Below the pieces are notes generated by a model. The model saw nothing but the letters and a program-made list of their open reading frames with translations, made no database searches and was not told the origin of the DNA. From Blastobasis lacticolella (lineage: Eukaryota; Arthropoda; Insecta; Lepidoptera; Blastobasidae), in the NCBI GenBank assembly GCA_905147135.1, contig LR990041.1, positions 23,481,712 to 23,545,711 on the forward strand: a stretch of 64,000 bases of DNA, written 5' to 3'. Numbering within the stretch: the stretch's first letter is position 1; each line of letters starts with the position of its first letter. Shown piece after piece: positions 34,486 through 45,394 of this stretch. The position numbers and the translations under genes are program-made.

Positions 34486-35562
34486 ACAACCATGGACTTA
34501 CCACCCAAAGGGACTGCGCACTGCTTTGACTAAAACCGGGTAGAGCGAGAGTCACCATCGATAGTCCTGTGTCCCTTTCTAGTGTTGCCACCATTGTTGA
34601 TGCAAATTCCGAATTACTTTTATTACTTAGCGCGGACACCGACCTACCGATCAGTGCCAGGCAGAGTCGGACCGGGTGCAATCTGAAGGTCATATTTCCA
34701 CCAGGGTCCAGCCCAAGGTTTCCCTGCTACTCGGAACCCATTTGTCCTAAAATACTAGTTTCTAGAGATAAATTATAGTACTTGTTGATCTACATTTCGA
34801 ATGACAGCTTTCAAACTTAAAACTGCAATAACTCCTAAACTATTGGTGCTCGAACACTAGTTCCTAAAGAGAAATGATAGTGCTCACCGAGATCTACATT
34901 TCAGATGGCAGCTGTCAAACTTAGAACTGCTGTAACTCGGAAACAATTGTCTTACAATACTAGTTGTTAGAGTAATATAATAGTACTCATCGAGATCTAC
35001 ATTTCGAATGACAGTTTTAAGTTTGACAGCTGTCATACGAAATGTAGATCTCAACAAGTACTATGATTTCTCTCTAGAAACTAGTGTTTTAAGACCAATG
35101 ATTTCCGAGTTATAAAAGATTTAACTTCGACAGCTGTCATCCGAAATGTAGATCTCGATGAGTACTATCACTTCTCTTTAGGAACTAGTGTTGTAGGATA
35201 AATCGTTACCGAACTCTTATATCTGTTTTGTGGAACAAAAAGTCGTAGGTTGATAATTATGTCGACTCGACGTTTGTCGGAGAAACGTTCAGTAGATCAA
35301 AAGGTATTTTGACAACTACTTTTCGGATTGTACGGATTACCCCATAATAATACCAAATTCACGGTAAATATATTTCTCCAATAATGGCAACACCAAACAT
35401 GACACTTCACTGTCAATTTAGAATGACGGTGATTATGCCAATAACATTGTGTTTACACTGTTAGAAAGGGACAAAGGACTTTCGATGGTGACTCTCGCTC
35501 TGCCCGGTTTTAGTCAAAGCAGTGCGCAGTCCCTTTGGGTAGTAAGTCCATGGTTACAACAC
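34486..35562. mobile_element. Foldback element with long nested inverted repeats
   Basis: The outer arms (about 34486-34595 and 35458-35562) are inverted copies of each other over more than 100 bp. Inside are further repeats of about 115 bp containing GATCTACATTTCGAATGACAG: three in one direction (near 34790, 34890 and 34998) and two or three in the other (near 35030, 35135 and 35205), so the whole 1.07 kb can fold on itself. No coding sequence, and no clear target duplication found by eye. Confidence 0.8.
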
Positions 35563-35794
35563 GATGCGTTTAAAGAAGATTCCTGTCTTTGGCGTTGTTT
35601 CTGGATTAGGTCAAAGTAAGTAGTAGTCTTATAAGGAGTTGGGATACCCCATCGTGTCTCGTAGCTACGTCCCCGTTGTAACCTTGCCTAACTTTGTTTC
35701 AAATAATGAACAAAAAAACTGATTCTGTTTATATTTTCAGTGATTTTTGATACATAACATTAAGTAATGTCTTTAGAATGATTATATAAAAAGC

Positions 35795-36112
35795 AATATA
35801 ATAGAACCACGGTAAGTCCGAATCAACTGACAGTAGTACAAATTATAAAGTGTGGATATGGCAATAATCTGTGGATAATCTGTCCTTGTCAGTCCTTGTT
35901 GTAAACATTCAGTTATTTGGGCACGATTAGCTTACACTTTTGTCTAAATTTTTAATCACGGAGAAAATTATTCTCCGCACTTCCAATAATAGTTTTGCCC
36001 ATTATTTAAATATATTTTTTATAACTTACTAATGGATAAAAAATTTGTATAAGTTGCCATACAGAGATTTTTTTTAATATGCGATTTGGACTTAGCGTGG
36101 TCTTATTATAGT
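35795..36112. mobile_element. MITE, family with GTAAGTCCGAATC termini
   Basis: Ends ATAATAGAACCACGGTAAGT and an inverted ATAATAAGACCACGCTAAGT match over about 28 bp. The interior shares a block (TTATAAAGTGTGGATATGGC and neighbours) with 54948-55314 and 10960-11060. Confidence 0.7.
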
Positions 36113-36189
36113 AAGAATCTGAAGACAACGAGTTTCCATAATCATTCAAAAGATGGAATGACGTAGAAAAAGTCACAGACATAACAGAC

Positions 36190-36435
36190 TAAACACAAAA
36201 CACAAATATTCCTTGTTCGCTCACTCTACAATGATTATGTATCTTGCTATCCCGTTTATTTACCCATAGAAACGAGCCTATCAGAACTGAAGAGCGCAAT
36301 GTTTTGAACGTTCACCACGTTGCTCTAGCTAACAACGACCAGACGTTTCTTATAAAACATCGGTGTGAATTTTACAATTTCGTAATAAAATTTAAATCAA
36401 ACCATTTAAAAGACGGTGTAATTTAGTGTACATAG
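36190..36435 (+). repeat. Dispersed repeat pair, copy 2
   Basis: Copy of 6135-6385 with TTGTTCGCTCACTCTACAAT and ATCAAACCATTTAAAAGACG. The 60-codon open frame at 36244 lies wholly inside the repeat. Confidence 0.65.
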
Positions 36436-36439
36436 CTGT

Positions 36440-37870
36440 CTACAATTTTATATTTATTAGGGTTCCGTACCAAAAATGTACCTTAATGCTATTTTCATAC
36501 AATAAGTAATATCATAAGTAATAATCGTATTGTGGAAAATTAAATTGAGTTCTGGTTGGCTTGGAAACTCGCTGCCGGGGAAGTTCTCGTGGTGCGCACA
36601 TTAATATTTTTTATGTAAAAAACCCTTTTAGTACAAATTAGATACCGGCTCGCGATATTGTACCACAATTTTCTCAAATCGTATTTGGAGTTTTGCATAC
36701 AAATAAGAGGTAAAAAATACTTAAAACAACTGTATAAAATCGTTGAAGCTAATTTATAAATAATATTTATCCAACGATGTATAATGTAGATATAAATACT
36801 AGGTGTATGTTTGCACGGTTTGTTAGCTGCCATAATATCATTATCCATCGAATAAAGCAGTTTATAATTTATATTAAATTATTATTGATTACTGGTCAAC
36901 TTTGTATTAGGTTAGGAACACAATCTAATTATAGTTAGGAATATAATAATAAAACATAAAAATTATTCGTTTTAGACAATTGTACAAATAATTTTGTAAT
37001 ATGTAGCTATTAGATTAGCCATGCATAGAGATTATGGCAATAGCCTCCCCTTTCGTTTGAGAGGCTCTAAGTCCTGCAGTGGACTGTAGTTAACTATTTT
37101 TTTCTTTAACAAAATAATAAATTTAATATTAACATATTTACAATATTTACAAAATACAAAAATATGGTAAGAAATACATAGACACATACACAACACAAGA
37201 ACTAAACTTATTTAAAGATAATAAATTTTCCCAAGATCAATGTAGCTTATATTATTTATTTTATTATTTCATAAACTTAACAACATTACAGTGTAAAAAC
37301 TAATGCACTGTGAAATTAGTATATAATTTGAAATTATAATAATATATAATTAAATTAATAAATAATATATAAATAAATAATTAAATGTGAAATTAGTGTA
37401 ATATTAGATACATCTTAAGATAAAAAAACATTATAAGTCTATATCACAAAATACAATTTTAAATTCCTCATCTGTTCATCGTCTCGCAGAATCTCAAACA
37501 CTGCCTACACTCAACAAAGTTTTAAGTAATGGTTATTTATGAGATAGTTTAACGCGTATAGATTTCAAGGGACTTGTTTAGTTTAGGTTATTTATGATTA
37601 ACTATTTTATATTATTTGTATAATTATAATAATTTTAATAAACAACCTTATGTAAACTCAAATATTTTCTAAACTACAGAACCAATTTTAATTAAACAAA
37701 CAGGAATACAAATAACAATCTCGATTAAACTAGCTTTCAAATAGAGAAAACTGCATTCAAATCGGTCCAACCGTTACGAGCTACGATGCCTAAAAATAAT
37801 ACAATGGGTACTTTGAATTAAGAACAGAAAAAGCAACAGGCGGCCCCTATGCGGCGGATATAATTTATGT
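36440..37870. other. Very AT-rich intergenic stretch between the Gr-like and DUF4728-type genes
   Basis: Apart from the fragment at 37018-37095, it holds only AT-rich low-complexity sequence (for example 37250-37400). No coding exon recognised. The 3' ends of the two convergent genes face each other across it. Confidence 0.5.
37018..37095 (+). repeat. Dispersed repeat, 3' fragment
   Basis: GAGATTATGGCAATAGCCTC and AAGTCCTGCAGTGGACTGTA match the end of the repeat at 10705. Confidence 0.6.
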
Positions 37871-37879
37871 TTTTATTTT

Positions 37880-38097
37880 ATGTTATACTTCAGACAAACA
37901 GGCAAACGGGCCACCTGATGGAAAGTCGTCACCGCCGCCTATGGCATCAGCAACACCATGGGAGTCACCAATTCGTTGCCCGTCTCTGAAGAGACCTCTA
38001 ATATACCTCCTGAACGATCCCATGTCATAGTCCAAAGGAAACACTGTGGCTGGGAGCTCATTCCACATCCGAATCGTACGAGCGAGAAACGCTTATG
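37880..38097 (-). mobile_element. Jockey-type LINE C-terminal fragment
   Basis: - strand frame RFLARTIRMWNELPATVFPL, DYDMGSFRRYIRGLFRDGQR, then a tail with GGPFACLSEV. It begins about 30 bp after the stop of the DUF4728-type gene, so it may form part of that gene's 3' UTR. Confidence 0.65.
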
Positions 38098-38123
38098 ATA
38101 TTATTTAGATCTGTCGAGAATCA

Positions 38124-38209
38124 TCACACGGCGGATTTCTTGTTGTCCAGAGGTCCGTCGAGGCCGAGGTAAGCCAGCCACACTGCGCCTAGTTGCAGCG
38201 CGTACGCCC
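38124..38209 (-). CDS. DUF4728-type gene exon 4 (C-terminus)
   Basis: Acceptor TATCTGTTACCGGCAG, phase 1; encodes AYALQLGAVWLAYLGLDGP then DNKKSAV and TGA. It completes the fourth helix and a short hydrophilic tail. Confidence 0.72.
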
Positions 38210-41200
38210 CTGCCGGTAACAGATATATGGGTATACTATGTGTAGTACAGGCTACAGTTTGGGGAAATATCATCATCATCATCATCATCGTCCTAGCGCT
38301 TATCCAGACCTCTGCCAGGGTCCGCTTTCCTTCTCATTCTTCTCCACTTCGCCCGATCTTCGGTATCCTCGTGTCGTAAGACTTTGGGGAATGTGCGACG
38401 GAATTACACGTGTTAGTTTTACCAGCCCCATTCCATCTTTGGGGCTCCAGGTGCAGGACAGCGTACCATCCCTATATTACATAATGTTTTAAACTATCGC
38501 GGTTTTTATCATACATTTTGAAGGTATGATCCAGGTTTCCACTAATCGTTTTTCTAACACTTTTCTATTGCGAACGGCAAGGGACTGGAATTCACTGCCC
38601 GCTAGACCTTGAGTCTCTTTAAGACAAGAGTGAAGGTATTTAATAAACAGGTATGCGCCATCGTAGACTGCATCTGCACTTAAGATCAAGTTAGATGGCA
38701 GTCAAATACCTGACTTTTTTCTATAAAAAAAGTATGTATGTATATCTAAAGTATATATTTAAAAGTACTAGCTTTCCCCTTAAATATTATTTGCCATATA
38801 GCTTGAGTCAAACCTACGCGTTCACCCAGCGTCCGCGGCCGTGGTGGCGATCAGTTGTATTCATTTGCAATGTATATGAGGTTCAAACAGGCGCGAGCAG
38901 GCAGCCAGTGCTTTTTTTATGCTACTCAGTCACACATGAGCTGACGGCCTACCTGATTGTAAGTGGTAACTGTCGTCCATAACATTTACAATTCATACAT
39001 TTATGTTGCAGCGAACAAAAATGCAGATCAGCAGGTGTGTTGTCACTGTAAGGACTAAGATGAAATGCCCTCATGCCTGTAATTTAGCTGGCTACCTTAT
39101 CCTTCAAAGCGGAACAAAACAATGCAAGCATTGTTGATTGGCGGCAGAAATAGATAAGGCGGTGGTACTCACCCAGGCGGACTCGTCAGGCTTGACAGTC
39201 CTACCACCTGATTTAACTATTCCGTGATCACCACCTCGCTGCGGCCGCGGACGCAGGATGACCGCGTTGGTTTGACCGAAGCTTTATATCAATTAATACT
39301 ATAGACTAATAAAATAATAATATTGGCGTTAATGTCCCGGTTGTGCTCTCGCGCACAAGGACCCGTGGCACACCTTGACCATAATACAGGATTGGGCGGA
39401 TCAGGTAATTACAGTGGAGCGACTGCCATCTGACCTCCGTTACCCTACTACCAGGAGAACCTAACCAAATTGGATCATGGTAACACATTTACTCGCCTAA
39501 ATGTGCAGGTCTTATCACGATGTTTTCCCTCACCGTAAGAGCATCGACTTGTATTCAACTAATGTACATCACTCAGAAAAAGGTCATTGCTGGTCATTAA
39601 GCGGGATTTGAACCCGATACCTCTTGGTTACGAGTAGGATACCTTAACCACTCGGCCACCGACGCTTCAAATAATACTATAGACTATATGAGTAAAAAAC
39701 GTGTTGTTTCGTAAGTTAGATGGTAGTAAAGGTAGGCATCTCACCAATAATGAATAAGACTTCTATATTTGTTCGCATAAAAATCCAAAGAATCACAAAC
39801 AGTAACGTCAACATTAGTCCGAGTAAGAAGTATGCAACCACATACGTTGGATTTCTCTGTAAGGAAAGTTGAATTGAAATTAGTAATGTAAAGGATAACT
39901 TGGAATGTTAGTTTTTAATCATGAGCACATGTATATCCATTGATGTTAAGAATTAAGTGAAGGTCAAATAATAGATGAAAAGGAAGTTTATATGATATCC
40001 GGATTTATTTTTAATTATTTTTATACAGTTACAAAAAATCTGGTAAAAGAAATATTCAGTGCCTCAAAAACCTGATAATAGGTTTATCCAAGCACTTCTA
40101 TAAGTAAGTACTATTACAACGAAAAGTCGAAAGTTAGGGTAGAAAATATGACAATTTCTCTTCGACTGTACTGCACGTGTGCATTGATGGGCAGACCTAC
40201 GTTTTGTGGATCTTATAAGAGTATTCGGAGTTATTAGTTTTAATAGAATATTTTTATTTATAAAAAAAGTTTCATAGCATCTACTCACGGATCTGAAACA
40301 ATACGGACAATTAGACTCTCTAAAATCATAAGTGAAGTATAAAAATTGCCGCACATTTATGTAAGTGCGTACTTTCGCGCCAGTGTACGGCGGAATTCCA
40401 GACCGGAGTGTGTCAGACCTAGTGTATGAAACTGTCGCATGCTTCACTTCTCTTTATTGTAGAATGTCGTCCGTATTTTTTTCAGGTCCGTGCTTCTACT
40501 AAAGACTGTAATTACTTACGTATCTCATCCCGATTACAAGGAAAAGGGCGCCGACGAAAAGTATGACGGACACCACCAACCAGAATACTGCTAACGCGAG
40601 ACCTAATATGTAAAGTCCTTGTTCGGTCTGATGACGATGATATACCATCTCTATGGTGCCCAATACTGAGTAGACTGCGCCAACCGACGACAACATCTAC
40701 AATCAAGAATAATTACAACAGCGTGTAAAAATATTAAAATTTGAATGAACGAGATTAGAATAGGGGCCTGTTTCACCACCTACTGACAAGTTCTACCGAA
40801 GGGACTTTGGCTCCCAGTGTGAATTCTATCGGCTGTACAACAAGAAAGGATTTTTGAGGCGAAATGGATTTTACAGGGTCGGGAACGCGTGGGTGATGCC
40901 CCTGGTATTGCAAACGTCCATAGGCTGCGGTGACTGCTTACCATCAGGCTGGCCGTAAGCTTGTTTGACACCTTTATGGTATAAAAAACAAAGGGGAGTG
41001 TTCTGAGGAACTTTTCGATCTGGTGCCCACAGCACAATTCCGCCATGGGCTGGGTACTCATTGCCACTACGTAGACCCTGTGGTGGTCACCGCGCGATTC
41101 GGATGTGGAATGAGCTCCCAGCTCCCAATTCAAGAGGTATATTGGAGGTCTCTTCAGAGGCGAGCAATGAAGTGGTAACTCCCTGGTGTTGCTGATGTCC

Positions 41201-41836
41201 ATAGGTGGCGGTGACCACTTTCCATAGGAGGCCCGCTTGCCTATTTGTCTGCCGTATAACTGCAATTTTTTTATCTGATAGATATTGATGCTGTATCTTT
41301 TATTTTGTACTATCAAGAGGAAGTTGAAACATAATATCAATAGTAGTTTTGTTTTAAATACTTTTCGCTAAAAGCGCTGTTCAAGTTTTCATTCGATTAA
41401 CGTGATCGAAGAGTACATATAAGAATTTCTGTGCAAACTGTTATATGTAAAGTACTGATATCTGTCAAATAAGATATCTGGAAAGTAAGTAGTAAAAGTA
41501 AAGTAAGTAAAATTTATATAATACACCTACTTCCAAGGCACAACAGTACAAAACATACAAGACAATAACAAAAAGACAAAAACTAAAAATATTTACCAAA
41601 AGATACGCCAATTTTCATTAGCCGTGCCATGGATGTGTAATGGGCCTCAGCATAATGCCACGGTTTTAGTGCGCCCCATTAACTGGAATGGAACTTAACA
41701 CATTTTGTGAAATAGTCCCCTTATCGAGTAAACCTTATTATAATATTATGTTAGTGATACTTACGCAAACAATGACTCCATGTATCAAGGCTAACAGCTC
41801 TGTGAAGCTGTTTATACGAAATCCACAACACAGCAT
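38124..41836 (-). CDS. Four-helix membrane protein, DUF4728-type, four exons
   Basis: Exons on the - strand: 41765-41836, 40520-40696, 39745-39856, 38124-38209. Phases 0, 0 and 1 agree, giving 148 residues plus TGA. The product starts MLCCGFRINSFTELLALIHG and has four hydrophobic segments: residues about 10-40, 52-80, 85-110 and 118-140. A Cys pair at the N-terminus, four helices, a short charged loop (YHRHQTEQG) and a short polar tail (GPLDNKKSAV) resemble the insect DUF4728 family, whose function is not established. The exon 1-2 intron holds a Jockey-type LINE piece and the exon 3-4 intron holds SINE and Penelope fragments. Another LINE remnant starts 30 bp past the stop. Gene structure is confident; the family name is from recollection of its pattern. 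Confidence 0.75.
38245..38430 (-). mobile_element. RTE-like LINE 3' tail
   Basis: Starts with an ATC repeat (TCATCATCATCATCATCATC) followed by GTCCTAGCGCTTATCCAGAC and CTTCTCCACTTCGCC, as at 56562. It lies upstream of (3' to the acceptor side of) DUF4728-type exon 4, in the same strand orientation. Confidence 0.6.
38483..38526. repeat. Penelope terminal fragment
   Basis: About 45 bp matching the outer end of the Penelope copies (AATGTTTTAAACTATCGCGG and following). It abuts a - strand LINE-type tail that follows to 38690. Confidence 0.5.
38905..39190 (+). repeat. Dispersed repeat with CAGCCCACCTGATGGTAAAT, second copy
   Basis: ATGCTACTCAGTCACACATG, TGTCACTGTAAGGACTAAGA and AACAATGCAAGCATTGTTGA; same family as 22970. 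Confidence 0.6.
39325..39667 (-). mobile_element. tRNA-derived SINE, full length
   Basis: Inverted copy from TTGGCGTTAATGTCCCGGTT to the head CTTAACCACTCGGCCACCGACGC, including GATTTGAACCCGATACC (B box). It lies in the exon 3-4 intron of the DUF4728-type gene, in the same orientation as the gene. Confidence 0.78.
39745..39856 (-). CDS. DUF4728-type gene exon 3
   Basis: Acceptor AACTTTCCTTACAG; encodes RNPTYVVAYFLLGLM then a long hydrophobic helix, donor G|GTGAGA in phase 1. Too small to stand out alone, but it has a clean frame and both splice sites. Confidence 0.75.
40520..40696 (-). CDS. DUF4728-type gene exon 2
   Basis: Acceptor CTTGATTGTAG; encodes two hydrophobic helices around a short loop (MVYHRHQTEQGLY), ending GMRY|GTAAGT in phase 0. 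The internal ATG at the exon start is not needed as an initiator, since exon 1 supplies the conserved N-terminus. Confidence 0.75.
40765..41250 (-). mobile_element. Jockey-type LINE C-terminal fragments, tandem
   Basis: Two decayed pieces of the same tail as 37880-38097: + strand GGTGACTGCTTACCATCAGG, TTCGGATGTGGAATGAGCTC, GAGGTCTCTTCAGAGGCGAG and GGTGGCGGTGACCACTTTCC. In intron 1 of the DUF4728-type gene. Confidence 0.5.
41765..41836 (-). CDS. DUF4728-type gene exon 1
   Basis: ATG at 41836 reading MLCCGFRINSFTELLALIHG then VIVC, donor TGC|GTAAGT, phase 0. A plausible acceptor (TTTGGCTAAAG) lies just upstream of the ATG, suggesting a separate 5' untranslated exon. Confidence 0.7.
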
Positions 41837-42784
41837 TATAGCTAATTTCCTTTAGCCAAAGTACTATTTTATGTTCTATGTTACTTGAGTAAGCGAAAAA
41901 ATTCCATCGCAGCACATTTTAACTCTTCTTTCAATCTGTAAAAAAACATTGGTGGCACCTTCGACATTTCAATATATTTAACTATTGGACTTCGTTCGCA
42001 TGGCGTCCTACGCCTACACTACTCTCACAGCCCCTACCCTTCACCTATTCTACCCCTACCTACCCTTTTTTCTAGATTATAACCCTTCCTCTTGAACCAG
42101 AGTATATATATTGTTGAAAACCGCATTCAAATCCGTTGAATAGTTTAAAGAACATAATTGCATATACGTAATTGCATGGAGACAGATGGCCATCGTTCAT
42201 ACTGGTGTTCGTTGCCCTGATACCTAAGGGAAATATCACACGATCACACGATCTCGGTGGCCATTATGAAATTATTCTCTGATCCATAACAAATGTTGCT
42301 CACTTTTGGTTGAATGGTTAAGAAAATAAAAACTCCGCCTCACAGAAGTCAAAATATATGGGCCGAAATTATAACACGCATAAAATTATTTTTCCAATAA
42401 ATCTAGTTCTTCAGATCAGAGCTTAGAAAACGTTATAATTATTATTGGTGTACACAAAATGTGTTTAATTTATAATAATGCGCGCACATGAAATATGTGG
42501 AATAAGTTTTTACTCTGCACTAAAAAATGCATGTCTTATAGGTACATAGGCACAATCGCCCTTTTCCTATTCTTCTCGGGATGCCAATAATAGTTCTCAA
42601 TACTAAACACCTTGTATTAAGTCCCTATATTTATTATAAATTTCATACTTGCCTCTATAAAACTGGCGTCTATCGTGGCCTGATTCCGTACTACAAATAT
42701 CTAAATTACCCGTCTATAATGTTTCCAAAGGGCTCTTGTTAGTAACGAATTCACTCCGCACTTGGTATTCACCCACGCACACGA

Positions 42785-42892
42785 ATAACTGAGCAGAGCG
42801 AGCATCGCAGACTCCCGACCTTCGCGAGCCGCGTCCGTCGGGTGCCAGCAACTCCAGACAGAATGGCGCCCAACCCCCGCCTTATGACGTCA
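42785..42892 (-). promoter_or_regulatory. Candidate promoter of the DUF4728-type gene
   Basis: A GC-richer island in AT-rich surroundings. It carries a perfect CRE palindrome TGACGTCA (42885-42892) and, about 95 bp further in the - direction, an arthropod-type initiator TCAGTT (complement of 42787-42792). It lies about 0.95 kb upstream of the ATG of the - strand gene, which has an apparent acceptor just before the ATG. The assignment is inference; a + strand or intergenic role is possible. Confidence 0.4.
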
Positions 42893-43779
42893 CCGCAGAT
42901 GCAGCGCAGTAGTTACGTTATTATCAATATACAGTGACTGTAGTGCATAAACGTCATATTACGCGGCTTTATCTTTGAACAATACTAAATCAGAGATCGG
43001 AAACTATGTTCAATAATTATAGCTATTGAAATGGGTGCTGGAAATATGTCTTTCATCAACTGTGTTTATAAGTACTGTTTATAAGATTTATTTGTTGACA
43101 CAGTGACAAAGCAGAGCTTTTTTATGTCCCATTACCGCTGAGGTAATATATAAATAAAAATAAATAATTCATCAATTTCTGCTCAGCCGAGAACTGAACC
43201 CGGGACTACCACGGGATAACCAACTGAACCCTTCAGTTCGTCTGGCAAGCGGTAAGCAAGTCTGGCACAACTACAAGCGGGCCACCTGATTGAAAGTGTA
43301 TACCGCTGACTATAGGCCTTCTAAATGAAAATGGGGCCCCGCCTGCTTTCAAGTTTAAATTAAACTAACGTTTTCACTTTATACACGTATTTACTTACAC
43401 CATTCTACTTGTTTCTAACTTTTTAGCTTTATAATAGCAGTCGGGGTTTTTTGTTTTTGTACTGATATGATAGTAAAGTAGTAGGAAGTAAAGTGGTGGT
43501 AAAAAATATGTACTACTTTTTTCATTTTCCGCTTTTTATACTAATGATCGGTACCATGAAAGGGTAAGTGAAGTGAAAAAAGTGAGAATGGTTGCTAGCA
43601 AACTTTAAATTGTTATATTGCCTAAACGGTCATTCTGAGTGAACAATGGTAAGAGAAACCTAAAGATGATTATTTTAATGCTTAACGATACCCCATTTGA
43701 TATAGTTTGTCGACTTTCATTTTTTATTTCTATCGATGCAACTACAACGGCTTTGATGCATCTGCTGAACCAAAAACAC

Positions 43780-44290
43780 CTATTTGCACAATCTCTCGGA
43801 AAGCCCATATGATGGTAACTTCGATAGAAGTCCCTTATGCCAAACCCCATCGAACGCCTTTGCCGTATCTAGGTCAACAGCCAGTGCCTCACCTTGACTC
43901 TCTACAGCTAAAGCCCAATTGTGTGTTGATACAATGTCGGATACACTCCGTATGGTGGGCAATAAAATCTTCTAAAAGCACAAACTCAGCGGAAGGATAC
44001 TGCTTAAAGACTTTATCAGTCGCCACTTTCAGATGCCCAAATAGTCGCATTGTGTCCATGTCACCGCTATGAGACCTGTATAGGGCTGCGTAGATACGGG
44101 TGTGGCCACCGTAATCCACACGAACCCGCATAATCGACAGGCCCCTGTCTTCAAGGCCATGTAGACGGTGGCAACAGATATCCTTCCGAATGAACATACA
44201 CACCCCGGCATGACGCTCAAAATTATGCTTGAGCTTGTACCCGGCATATATTAGGTATGATGTATCAGTCGGGCAGGATATGTTACGAAT
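43780..44290 (-). mobile_element. Jockey-type LINE fragment (endonuclease joined to reverse transcriptase piece)
   Basis: - strand: endonuclease part with CHRLHGLEDRGLSIMRVRVD, YGGHTRIYAALYRSHSGDMD and QYPSAEFVLLEDFIAHHTE. It is followed, after an internal deletion, by LAVDLDTAKAFDGVWHKGLL and SKLPSYGLSERLCK from the reverse transcriptase. The central catalytic region is missing. Confidence 0.72.
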
Positions 44291-44470
44291 GGCTAGATTG
44301 TATTGTAATTAAATCGCAATCGCAGCTCAGCGGCAGTTTTCTCGATTTGTCTGAAATTTCGTGACCACTACCTGACCTGATGAAAATGAGATCATCTAGG
44401 AAGGTATACCCTTCCATATATCACCTTAGCCCTAGATACTACTAAGTAGCTTACCTAATGTTAAACAGTT

Positions 44471-44727
44471 GTAGAGCTCGTCTAATCTAAAATGACGCGC
44501 CCCACTATCGCATTAACGCACACAAGCAAGTTTAAAATATGGACACAATACATATACAAATGCCGTTGTAATTGGTCATTCAGTTGCCGGTGAGATTCAA
44601 ACGTCGGAGCACGCGTCGTTCATTGGCTCCCACACGGATGAAGTGTCGTTATCAATATTTGCACTCACACATCGAAATCAACTAACTAAGTAGTGGGGCG
44701 CGTTATTTTAGACTAGACGAGCTCTAC
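44471..44727. mobile_element. MITE with 37-bp inverted repeats
   Basis: The left arm 44471-44507 and right arm 44691-44727 are inverted copies, starting GTAGAGCTCGTCTARTCTAA and ending GCGCCCCACTA, with about two mismatches. 257 bp, non-coding; lies downstream of the PAT-like gene. Confidence 0.75.
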
Positions 44728-44924
44728 CTGTGTTAGATATGATAACGTAACAAGCACACCATACGTGCCTACAATTTTCGAGGATTATCCTCGATTTCAC
44801 AAGGTTGCCATCATCAGATCCTGACCCAAATAAATTTCAAAACGGGGTCACAACTGACGGTGAAATCGCTGGACAAACATAAAAATGGACCACCACCACC
44901 ACCACACAGTCGAACATAGAACAC

Positions 44925-45010
44925 CTCTTTTTTCAACTCCATGTTGTACTCTTCAGGGAAACCTCTCCAGGTAGTTCATTCCACAACCTTAGTGAGCGTG
45001 TGAGAAAATC
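44925..45010 (-). mobile_element. LINE C-terminal scrap
   Basis: - strand reads FSHTLTKLWNELPGEVSLK, like the xxLWNELPxxVFP block of Jockey-type LINEs, about 110 bp after the PAT-like stop. Confidence 0.5.
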
Positions 45011-45119
45011 GGTTAAAAATAAAACATGTTATCCGATTGATATAGATTTACTGATTTAATATCACTTGGTTACAGGTTACGTTACAGATAATAATATCAC
45101 AAACAGGCTGAGAGAACAC

Positions 45120-45394
45120 TTACAGATACTCCTCATTATTAATGTTTTTCATGGACATCAAGCGTATTTTGATTATGTGGCCAGTGATAAATACTCCAAT
45201 TATCCACCAAAGTAGTCCTAAAGTGACAAGGATCAGATCCTTGATCAGGATCCATTTATATATTCCGTAGTTTGAAGGATACCGGAGACACAAGTTCATC
45301 AGGCAAGGGAACACCACGGAGAGTATGGTGGTGCACGAGGTACCTACGAACGCCACGAACGGCGCTTGGAACGGGATGAAATAGCTTATAATGA
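45120..45394 (-). CDS. PAT-like last exon (helices 10-11, stop)
   Basis: Acceptor TTTCATTTCAG; encodes [39 protein letters not shown] and a final helix [19 protein letters not shown], then a short tail ending EEYL and TAA. The stop overlaps a perfect donor-like CT|GTAAGT. No downstream coding exon was recognised, and PAT proteins normally end here. Confidence 0.78.

Noticed and set aside
40780..41340. 186-codon - strand gene
   Set aside because: Composed of two decayed Jockey-type LINE tails; the frame crosses them and has no coherent fold or motif of its own.
45120..45127. Splice donor CT|GTAAGT instead of the stop in the last PAT-like exon
   Set aside because: A perfect donor overlaps the TAA, but helix 11 is complete, PAT proteins end here, and only LINE and MITE scraps follow downstream. 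Transcript data could overturn this.
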